A stretch of DNA of 15,187 nucleotides, from positions 1 to 15,187 of the forward strand of contig UZAE01014321.1 in assembly GCA_900617975.1 (NCBI GenBank), read 5' to 3'. This document shows, piece by piece, positions 1-7,665 of the stretch (within the stretch, counting starts at the first letter, position 1; the number at the start of each line of letters is the position of its first letter). The translations under genes and the position numbers were made by a program. This DNA comes from Rodentolepis nana (lineage: Eukaryota > Platyhelminthes > Cestoda > Cyclophyllidea > Hymenolepididae). The notes beneath the pieces are model-generated. The model was not told the origin of the DNA. It did not search any database and saw only the letters and a program-made list of their open reading frames with translations.

Positions 1-44
1 GATACCTATCATAACGCCTGCCATTTGAAATAAATAAATAAATG
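1..44 (+). mobile_element. 3' end of a SINE-like element, cut by the window edge
   Basis: The first bases match the 3' end of the dispersed element described at 1351-1651: a 'gata..ctatca' stretch, then AACGCCTGCCATTTG, then an A/T-rich tail made of about three AAAT units. The tail differs from the other copies, which end in ATATAAATA, as expected for retroposon tails that vary between insertions. The 5' part and the left target-site duplication lie outside the window, so neither length nor duplication can be checked. Confidence 0.7.
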
Positions 45-1335
45 TTAACACATGTAGCATGGCGAGGATGGCTGAAGAACGATATGCTTGCAAACATTGA
101 AAGTTTAGAGAATAAGACCACTTAGAAGGGGAAATTATAATATAACCATTCTTGACTCTATTCAGTTTGAACTCAAATTACTCCTCTGTATTAATAAATA
201 TATCGCATCATTCAATGCCATAAAATCAACGGATTTAGTTACTTATTTACTGGCAAATTAAATCGTCCCCAGTAGTTGACAATCGAGGTCTTTGGCGGTA
301 AAATCAACCTGTGTGAATAGTTCAAAGACTTGGAAGGGGTTCAGTTAAGTTGGGAACTCAGAATATGCCAATTACTAATTGCAGACACACATGCGCGCAG
401 TATCAAATGCTACATTCCCCCCCTACCTCCCCCCCCCCAGCCATTTGTTTACTACCAAGCATCCGATCTAGTTGGGAGGAATTCCCGCCCCCTCTACAAG
501 TTCACCCAAACATGTTTGCTATCTAAGTAGTAATCGATCTAACTCCCAAAACACTCGCATCAGAGAGTTTACATTCCATGGCCAATTGGAATATTCTTTA
601 CAACCCCACCCCCCCCATCCCCCCCCCAACGTGTAATTATCTAAGAGAACCCGAAGGCAAAACAGCAGGTTGCAACCGCATGGCACCTCACTAATGATAG
701 GGTATGAGTGAGTGGACTGAACTCACACACACACAGCCACATTTCTCATGCACAGCAAGCTCTCAGTGCCACAAGTCTGCTCGTACACCACTGAACCATC
801 TCAACTTTTATTGCTAGCCTCGCAAATCTTTAAATTTCGAATGAATGTTATAAACCAGTAGGGTAACCCTCGTCACTCCACTGAGCTCTCTGCCCATCCA
901 CTTTCTTTTTTGCTCCTATTTTATTCCCGGGCTCTTTGCAGAGTTCAAGTGAAGATTTCGTAGACTTTGCATAGCCAGCTTCAACAATAATTGTCACGTC
1001 ATGTCTCCATCAAATAACCACTTCTAAGGGCAATGTCAACCAATGCACACAAATTGCTAGAGGATGAGGGAAACCTGAAGGAAATGTTGACAAGGGGGAG
1101 CTGAGAAGAATGCTGCACTCAGATTTGAAGGTAACAAAGTGGCATTCAGGTGTACCTCAACTTTTCTGATTGGTCATTTTGACAAATGGACTTCGGATTT
1201 TGTTGGACAAGAAGAATATATATATTTATAAACTCTTCACGACTGAAAAAGATGTCTCGTTCTCTATTGTAGGGAAAGGGACTTAACAATGGAAGTCTAT
1301 GGTAGTCCGATATGAGAGCAAGGGCTTAAAGGGAG
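45..1335. other. Non-coding stretch with poly-C runs and a CA microsatellite
   Basis: I see no gene here. The longest open frames are short, have no recognisable composition and run through the poly-C runs at about 416-439 and 606-628. A short CA repeat lies at 724-735. An AT-rich TATATATATTTATAA tract near 1217 looks TATA-like but has no coding region downstream. It could be intergenic DNA or the intron of a gene outside the window. Confidence 0.5.
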
Positions 1336-1350
1336 ATAGTAATTAATTAA
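1336..1350 (+). repeat. Left target-site duplication of SINE-like copy A
   Basis: ATAGTAATTAATTAA lies directly before the GGGGTGCGC start of the element and is repeated exactly at 1652-1666 directly after the ATATAA tail. A perfect 12-15 base duplication at both ends marks the insertion boundaries and indicates a fairly recent copy. Confidence 0.85.
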
Positions 1351-1651
1351 GGGGTGCGCAATAGACTTACCTCCACGTGGTGCACCCGGCAAAAAAGTCT
1401 ATCAAACCGGCAGTTGACTTCTGACTTCAAACTACTATGGCCCAACTATTTGTCATATTCGACCCCTTCCACAGTACTCATCTTGCCTTTTTATGCCTTT
1501 GTGTCTGTCTGTCTCTTTTACCTCTGTGAATCATTATTCTGTCTCCCATCTCGACTTTTTGTCACTTTAATGTTCCTCCTCCTCTCTGTGAGGCCCCGAA
1601 ATCAGCTCCAGGGCTATTGATAACTATCAAAACGCCTGCCATTTGATATAA
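1351..1651 (+). mobile_element. SINE-like retroposon, full-length copy A
   Basis: The copy begins GGGGTGCGCAATAGAC and carries in order: a CCACGTGG palindrome, CAAAAAAGTCTAT, a GTTGACTTCTGACTTCAAAC block, a long pyrimidine-rich middle (TGTCTGTCTGTCTC, then CTCCTCCTC), and the 3' end AACGCCTGCCATTTGATATAAAT. The element at 14844-15166 aligns along its whole length in the opposite orientation. It is flanked by an identical 15-base target-site duplication ATAGTAATTAATTAA (1336-1350 and 1652-1666), of which the first three bases may belong to the element's own tail. Compared with the 14844 copy it lacks about 20 bases after GTGCACCC, so it may be a deletion subfamily. I see no open reading frame and no clear tRNA-type A and B boxes. 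Length and duplication size fit LINE-driven retroposition (family knowledge); the class is inferred. Confidence 0.85.
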
Positions 1652-1666
1652 ATAGTAATTAATTAA
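1652..1666 (+). repeat. Right target-site duplication of SINE-like copy A
   Basis: This is an exact repeat of 1336-1350. Because other copies of the element end in ATAAATA, the leading ATA may be element sequence, which would leave a 12-base duplication. Confidence 0.8.
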
Positions 1667-2288
1667 TGTGAAGGTGACACCACTGCCTTATCAAATTTGC
1701 TGCATGAGTTCAAATTCTAAACCTTTCTTTCACTTTCATCTATTCCATTCTTTCACATTCTGACGTAGCTATATGACAACGACGGTGATAGTGGTGATGG
1801 CGATGATTTTGGTCATAATTTGTTACCTCGTTCCAGGAGGAAAGCATTAACTCGGGACTTACAAACGTATAGGACGATTCATCAAAATGTGTGTGGTTTG
1901 ACCATCAATTGGGGCATTTTTCTCCTTCCCCTGGAAAGGAAAGTGGCAAGTCTGCGCACTTCTGTTCATCCTAGAGAAAGTCGGCATCTAAAGTCGAGCC
2001 TATGGTTCAATTTGCATAGATGGTTTATGACTCATCGTAGAATAATACTTATTATAATTGCAGTACTGTTGATTGAGGTTATTTTATTAAGACTTAATTC
2101 AGAAATGCATTGATAGTTTATGTGTTCTAGTTTGCTGTGTGATGAAAGAGTGGAATAATTAAATAACAAAGAGTTTAGAAGACATATTCACTTTGCAAGA
2201 GTAAATAGGCAAGAAACTAATTTCACATCACATATTTTCAACGAAACGCTCATTTACTGATAAAAATTTAGTAGTGTAATTTATTAAT

Positions 2289-2360
2289 TTCAAATTGCAG
2301 GCGTTTTGATGGTTATCATTAGCCATAAAGCTCACTTGGGACTTCACAGGGGGGGGGGGG
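2289..2360 (-). mobile_element. SINE-like element, 3' portion only, cut by an assembly gap
   Basis: Read on the minus strand this is GTGAAGTCCC, then AACCATCAAAACGCCTGCAATTTGAA, matching the 3' end of the element family. The poly-G run at 2349-2360 (poly-C on the element's strand) stands where other copies have CCTCCTCCT. The element then breaks at N 2361. The duplicate region at 12361-12542 shows what is missing here: the 5' half plus some flanking DNA, about 204 bases in total. Confidence 0.8.
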
Positions 2361-2361
2361 N
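2361..2361. other. Single N marking a contig join with missing sequence
   Basis: The N follows 12 G. The equivalent place in the second copy (12433-12637) holds the 5' half of the SINE-like element and about 95 bases of flank that are absent here, so this one-base gap hides roughly 200 bases. Confidence 0.85.
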
Positions 2362-3628
2362 AAGCTGGGAAACATCGACAGAATACACAATCGGTGTAGT
2401 GCGAAGCAAGTGGAGTGAGATGCATAGAGGTGGTTACACGATTTCACATCTTTTTCGTCTATGGTAACCATGGGAATAATGAGAGTGTGGGTGGACCAAT
2501 AACAGGCAAGTAATGAAGGTACTGAGGGTTTATTTGCGGGTTAATTGGGGGGTATTTTATAGCCCCTGTGACTGGTACTATTTCATTTTGCGAAATGGTC
2601 CAAATCATGTTGGAGCATAATTCTAGTTTAAATTGATCTAAGTCTAAGACGTAGTTGCTCGCCCAAAATTGGTGAACCAATTGTATTCACTGACAAAAGC
2701 GTACGAATACAAGTGCTAGATGAAAATCAATTGGTGTGACAACATTGACTACTTTAACCATCTCACAGACCTTCATTTTATGCCATTTCTACCAAATAGT
2801 TGTCAATTGAATATATTTAATGCTACAACATTGGTAATTCTCACTGCAATTATTATTTAACATGGAATTCGGCTTGAATGCATTTAGCTCAACTTGAAAT
2901 GATTCTAAATGCATTATAGGCATTGCCAACTCGGTTAAATAGGATCGAAGAATTTTATGTGGTTGAGTAAGAACTTTGCCAATAACCAACGGAGTGTTTC
3001 AAAGAAAGGAGAAGTTTAAATTTTACAATTAAGGGAAAACGTCATTCAATTTTTATTAAGAATCGATAACCACTTTCATTAGCTAAGAATTTTAATGAAT
3101 ATTTCATGGAGAATAACAAATTGTGCTGTGTGAATGTCTTCAGGCCAATGCGGCATCAGAATCCGACCAGAATATGAATAGTACTCCAGCAAGTAGTGCC
3201 AACGCAACTACGCCCAAGGCGATCATGCTGATGCCAATTGCGAGCTGATCGATTTTTGCCACCACCAGGATTCCAAGCACAATCGCCGCAATCATTAGCA
3301 GGGTAATCAGACAAATGTTCTAAGAGGAGTAAATTGACGAATTAGAGGTACTTACAATGGCAGAGAGGACGTAATTTGGAATGTGTAAGAGGATAAGGCT
3401 CAATAAGAACGTGATCGATGCAAGAATGCCAAAACCAATCAATACTTCATAAATGAGGAGTAATTTGTCATTGCTATCAGAAGTAACAAAGCCGTATGCG
3501 CCGCATATGATCGTTATTGCGGCCAAAATCTAAGAGAAAGAAGTTAGTCATTAGTATTCGCAACATTCTCCTCTTACTGCTGTGATGATGTCAGTTATCG
3601 TGTGGAGCAGGAAGTAGGGCTTGCCCCA
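2362..3628 (+). repeat. 1.27-kb direct repeat, first copy (again at 12638-13903)
   Basis: This block aligns with 12638-13903. The part up to about 3075 appears identical. From about 3080 on there are substitutions and one single-base indel, and these continue in the exons of the minus-strand gene. The block contains the gene's last two exons and most of exon 1. The 2362-3050 part is non-coding downstream sequence in which I see no gene. Confidence 0.9.
3052..3057 (-). terminator. Polyadenylation signal of the four-membrane-segment gene
   Basis: TTTATT on the plus strand reads AATAAA on the minus strand, in the context TTAATAAAAATT, about 83 bases after the stop codon at 3140-3142. This is the standard hexamer at a plausible distance for a short 3' UTR. 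It is also present in the second copy at 13328-13333. Confidence 0.6.
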
Positions 3629-3679
3629 AAGCTTCTCCTTCACAGTGGGCTTTCCTCCTGCAGCAGCTTGGCGTGTCAT
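3140..3679 (-). CDS. Small four-transmembrane protein, three exons, 151 residues
   Basis: I do not recognise the family. Exons on the minus strand are 3679-3578, 3529-3356 and 3319-3140, with GT-AG introns of 48 and 36 bases that both fall between codons. The protein starts MTRQAAAGGKPTVKEKLWGK and ends in DSDAALA. Four hydrophobic segments are visible at about residues 22-49, 57-84, 94-115 and 119-143. The basic start suggests that both ends face the cytoplasm, with an outer loop around residues 48-56. There is no signal peptide and no obvious tetraspanin CCG motif or large second loop. Topology resembles MARVEL-type proteins, but this rests on topology alone. The ATG was chosen because the frame opens there just after a TATA-like site, followed by clean splice junctions and an AATAAA after the stop. 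A partial, diverged copy lies at 13415-13903. Introns, frame and hydrophobic pattern make the gene itself quite sure. Confidence 0.85.
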
Positions 3680-3722
3680 CTTATTGCCAAGTTAAGTCAT
3701 GAGATTGTGCCATTTCCAACCC

Positions 3723-3734
3723 TGTTTAAATATG
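3723..3734 (-). promoter_or_regulatory. TATA-like site upstream of the four-membrane-segment gene
   Basis: On the minus strand GCATATTTAAAC lies about 45 bases before the ATG at 3679. A TATA-type box there would leave a very short 5' UTR. Such AT-rich words are common in this region, so the call rests only on spacing. Confidence 0.3.
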
Positions 3735-5504
3735 CTTGTCGATGTGGGATTTGGTTGGTTCATGTAGTCTTTCGATGAGTGATGCATCTGTTGGGCTGTA
3801 GGAGAGGCCAAGGTTAATCTTGCACAACTCCTCAAATGAAGACTATTGGCGCATTAGACAGGTGCCAGTAGTCTCATCACTTTACCCCTAATAATGTGGT
3901 ATTCATTTACGAAGTCTCGGTGGCATTTAAAACAATTCACGAAGATATATTAGCTTTGGAAGTCCACTTATTGGCTTATTTGTCATAATTAGGGGGAGGG
4001 GGTCGGTTATGGAGTGTGTGTGTGCGAATGATAACTTAATGTGGTAAACAGGTAACACATGAATCTCCTCACTTGAAAGTGTTTCTCACTAAAAAAAGGA
4101 AATGCTTTCTAACAGAGATAAGCAACAGATCTTTCCATACCAACTCCTGCGGCATGTCAAGATGCCAACTCTGTTGAGTAGTCCACGTTCTCAATATGAA
4201 TTGTTTGAGTTTGTGAATGGATTGTGGTCATTCCAGCCACTTCTCTCTACTGAGTATTTCAACTTGACTGCTCAAAAGACGTGAAATCTTCTAACTTTGA
4301 TTAGAGCTGCTTCTTAATATTGTAACACTACATTTCTTGGTAATGCGAAAAAATGGCATTTTGTTGTTTACTTAAATTGTGACTGTGATTAATTGAGCGC
4401 TTGTATTATTGAGATGCTTGACCTGTCGACTGGTAAATATTTCGTCGGCAACGGCAATTTGCTCATGTGATCTCATGCACACTTTTTAATTTCTATGCTC
4501 AACTTCAAGAACAGAGTTCATTCGCAGTAAAGTGGTGTCTGCGAGAGTGAATTATTGGAAAATATTCAAGAAGTGGTGAAATGGTTGCATGTGTGGTAGT
4601 TTCCACACAAAGCAATTAACCCTAATCAACTGGCCTCTGGAAGAGTCATCTAATGCACATTGGTTGTCTCCGCAGCTAGCTTGTCAACGTTTACGGTAGG
4701 GAGAGGAGAAAAAGGTAGAGAGTGAAGATCGGTGATTGCTTAACGCTGTTAGCGGTGTTAGTCGTGTTGTGCACTCCACAGTGCTTTCCATCTAGAGCAC
4801 TGCCATGTACCTAGAAGGTGGAGAAATGATCGGCATTTGTTTGCTGCACATGCTCCACAAGTTGTGAGGGAAAGATGGTGCTACGATTATCTCGGGGATG
4901 GAGCCTGAGGGTGGAGAGTGGAAGAGTAGATGGTGTCTTCAGTGTGGGGGGTTGGGCTGGAGTATTTGTGCTTTAGAAAGTGATTGGCAGCTAAGCAGGT
5001 AGCGAGCAGTTGCCCGGAAAGTGCGCTGGATCTTGTCTCGGTGAGCATTCGCTTCGTCATGAGGGAAGGTGAATGTCCGGAGTCAGAAACCGAAGCAAAA
5101 TGTGTTGGTTAACACTTCAACTGGAGACACAACTTGCTGTCTCAGCACTCGCCCCCTCTGTTGATACGCACAACTCGGTAACTACCCATGGTGCAAGACA
5201 GATATGAATCCGGAAAGGTGTTTGGCAAGTCGTCTATCCATCTTCTTGTAAACCTCTCTTGAAATCGGTTTGCCTTCACAAGTAAATAAGTTTGTGACCA
5301 CTTCAAGGCAATCAAGTCATTAAAGTGTTTTGCCACAAAGGATTTCTTTTCAGAAAAGGCGCTCAATTTACACAAAAATATATATGTCGACTTGTAGTGA
5401 GAACATAAATTCAGGAAAAAACACGTTTTAAATATTTCAAGAAATATCAATTGAATTTTTCCCGTTTTCTTTGGCACTTGACCTCGAAGTTCATTACTAC
5501 ACCC
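3735..5504. other. Intergenic region, no supported gene
   Basis: I see no convincing coding region. The stretch 4680-5100 is richer in G and C than its surroundings, with G-rich runs and a CCAAT word on the minus strand (ATTGG near 4983), and could be regulatory DNA or an unrecognised exon. A GT microsatellite lies at 4014-4024. An open frame of 111 codons on the minus strand at 5142-5477 has no recognisable domain and no flanking gene signals, and I regard it as chance. Confidence 0.4.
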
Positions 5505-5505
5505 N
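5505..5505. other. Single N inside a C-rich tract
   Basis: The N sits between ACACCC and CCCCAC. It fits the pattern of this scaffold in which joins fall at poly-C or poly-G runs. No repeated flank is visible here, so the true gap size cannot be judged. Confidence 0.7.
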
Positions 5506-5515
5506 CCCCACTTGA

Positions 5516-5533
5516 TGTGTGTGTGAGAGAGAG
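5516..5533 (+). repeat. GT/GA compound microsatellite
   Basis: The tract reads TGTGTGTGTGAGAGAGAG, two adjoining dinucleotide repeats immediately after the N at 5505. It is a simple repeat with no evidence of function. Confidence 0.8.
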
Positions 5534-5776
5534 CAGGTCAATATTGACTTAACCTTCCATCTCCACCCATGTTGCCATTAATTGTGCAACAGTGAAAAAC
5601 GAGAGCCTGTGTTCATTTGCTACACACTGCAAATTGTCCATCCTCAATCACAAATCATGCCTACTCATTCAGTGTGATATCCAACTAGGAAGGAAGTGAA
5701 GGAAATGAGTTCTGAAGCAGAGGCGACTGTCACAGGCGACTGAAGCAGTCATTTCATTTCATCAGATTTCAATTTC

Positions 5777-5797
5777 CACACACACACACGCACACAC
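5777..5797 (+). repeat. CA microsatellite
   Basis: Ten CA-type units interrupted once by a CG. It is a simple sequence in an intergenic region and likely polymorphic. Confidence 0.85.
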
Positions 5798-6676
5798 TGT
5801 GGCTCTTGTGTGGCTCCATTTCCGAGTTAAGGTCAGCGAGAATTACACAAAATTTTGTTGAGGCCACTTGCCACATGTATTACCACAACAACACTGGAGG
5901 CATTTCACAATATTTAAATTGCATTAGTGGTATATTAATGGTGTCGATGGGGCCAACTTACAAAACATTCTGGAGTTCTAAATTCTTTACTTCTTTTATC
6001 ATAAACTTACAAATTCTCTAATTCATAGGTCGTAAGAATGAGCGCGTGAAACGCCAAATGAAAGTCTTGGGGCACTTTAACTGCTAATACACTTGCCAAA
6101 AGGCAAGTTATTGACTATTGTTGAAATTCAGCAAATTAAAAAGTTACTCTCATAGTTGCGAGCAGGTGCTCTGCAAAGGAACTTGTGGGAAGTACTACTA
6201 AGTAATAATAAGTAGGACGAGTGAGGGCTTATGAGCTTCACACTGGTCGCCACACCACTTGTGAAATATATATGTATATTTAGTAGCGCAATGCTACTCA
6301 AATGAAACTTGACGTATCCTTATTTATTTTTATAGCATGATAAGCGAGAAATATAAGACTTACAAAGTTACCTAAGTTATCTTTCTCATAGTTAATTATG
6401 GAAACAGAAAGATCACGAAGAATGGCTTCATTTGGGCTGTAATATTGGCCTGTAATATATAAGAAATGAAGGATACACCGCGAGAGGTGAGTTAGGGTGA
6501 GTGGAATAGGATTATTCCAAGGGACTGCATCAAGGAGGCCATAGTGAGGTGCATCAAATTAGTGTACACTGAAAATAGTTTGCCTTATCTTGTTGTTGTT
6601 CGGGTGATTGATTTCCTGTTTGAGACTTTTAACAGCCCACAGTCTATTATTTCAGCGTTGGTTCGACAGTTGTCTT
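5798..6676. other. Intergenic region, no supported gene
   Basis: The sequence is AT-rich, with stop codons in all frames and no recognisable protein or RNA gene. The only structure I see is a perfect hairpin at 6091-6108 and a short direct repeat of CTGTAATAT near 6437-6459. Confidence 0.5.
6091..6108 (+). other. Perfect 7-bp stem, 4-base loop hairpin
   Basis: ACTTGCC-AAAA-GGCAAGT is a perfect inverted repeat. There is no adjacent gene or T-run on either strand, so no role can be given. One such hairpin in 15 kb may be chance. Confidence 0.5.
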
Positions 6677-6956
6677 TGACTTATCATTGACTGCAAGTTT
6701 TTCACAAGCTTTAAGTTACAGATTAAGTGTTATTTATGGTTAGCTAGGTGATCGATTTTCATGATGAATAATTTGATTTATAGTAGACGATGATGGAGTT
6801 TTCGAAAATATTTACAAGTTGATGGTAATAGTCTTTATTGCATTAGAATTTGTGTTCTGGTAAAGTTGAATGGCTTAATTTATTATGCTGGAATGTATAT
6901 TATTATTAATGCATTAAAATAAATACAAATAATACCAGAATAACTTTAAAACCAAA
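6677..6956 (+). repeat. 280-bp direct repeat, first copy
   Basis: The block starting TGACTTATCATTGACTGCAAG recurs at 6958-7237 directly after a single N, with six substitutions seen by eye (about 2 percent) and no indel. It is non-coding and AT-rich. A pair of near-identical blocks meeting at one N is what unmerged allelic contig ends look like. Confidence 0.92.
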
Positions 6957-6957
6957 N

Positions 6958-7237
6958 TGACTTATCATTGACTGCAAGTTTTTCACAAGCTTTAAGTTAC
7001 AGATTAAGTGTTATTTATGGTTAGCTAGGTGATCAATTTTCATGATGAATAATTTGAGGTATAGTAGACGATGATGGAGTTTTCGAAAATATTTACAAGT
7101 TGATGGTAACAGTCTTTATTGCATTAGAACTTGTGTTCTGGTAAAGTTGAATGGCTTAATTTATTATGCCGGAATGTATATTATTATTAATGCATTAAAA
7201 TAAATACAAATAATACCAGAATAACTTTAAAACCAAA
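6958..7237 (+). repeat. 280-bp direct repeat, second copy
   Basis: This is the second version of 6677-6956. The differences include CGATTTT to CAATTTT, GATTTATAG to GAGGTATAG, and three T to C changes. The N between the copies is at 6957. Confidence 0.92.
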
Positions 7238-7665
7238 AAAATTTGAAATAATCAATATAAAATGTTAAGATAGAATGTACTTGAAGAAACATAGTTAATC
7301 CAATACAGTTACCTCTATTGAGAAAAGAGTGGTTATTATTTTACTTGATAATGACATAGGTTCATTCAGGATTTTCAGTCTAAGTCGTGGTATCTAATCT
7401 GCATTATCAAGTAGAAATAAAGTGAAACTACTTTTGGCCTAACCAATTTTACCATAAATAAATATTTTGTTTCAAAAACCGGTGATCTATATTGCTGTTT
7501 GCTCAAAACAACACCGGCGTAAATTTGACCGATCAAAAAGATAATAAGTTGAAATATAATTCATGTAGAACAACATATTTGGCAAATTATATTCAAAGGT
7601 TTTACCAAGTCTTTTAAATATCAATCTGTTGCGGGATTTGGCTTCAAGGTCAGGCTCCAATAGGA
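7238..7665. other. Upstream region of the TMEM62-type gene
   Basis: AT-rich sequence leading to the ATG at 7666. I see no coding region. A promoter is expected here, but no TATA box stands out from the AT-rich background. A spliced-leader acceptor is possible before the ATG (TCAG near 7650), but nothing in the sequence proves it. Confidence 0.4.

Larger units (their letters stand above)
1593..2360 (+). repeat. 768-bp direct repeat, first copy (again at 11665-12432)
   Basis: By eye this block is identical to 11665-12432, including a run of 12 G at its right end, and both copies stop at an N directly after that run. The block starts inside SINE-like copy A and ends inside a second element of the same family. 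Between them (about 1667-2269) I see no supported gene. One open frame at 1820-2113 ends in a hydrophobic stretch but starts with TTG and shows no other sign of coding. The contig ends inside repeats and homopolymers suggest that the duplication is an assembly product. Confidence 0.9.

Noticed and set aside
1351..1651. LTR or TRIM-type retrotransposon (short LTR elements are known in taeniid tapeworms)
   Set aside because: The flanking duplications are 12-15 bp, not 4-6 bp, copies end in an A/T tail rather than CA, and no paired direct terminal repeats or primer-binding site are visible.
1820..2113. 97-codon open frame ending in a hydrophobic stretch, present twice (also 11892-12185)
   Set aside because: It begins with TTG, has no recognisable domain, and appears twice only because the whole block is duplicated. 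Identity of the copies is no evidence for coding.
5142..5477. 111-codon open frame on the minus strand
   Set aside because: No domain, no splice or regulatory context, and composition like translated AT-rich DNA.
6091..6108. Rho-independent terminator or histone-type 3' stem-loop
   Set aside because: No T-run follows, the sequence differs from the histone stem-loop, and no gene ends nearby.
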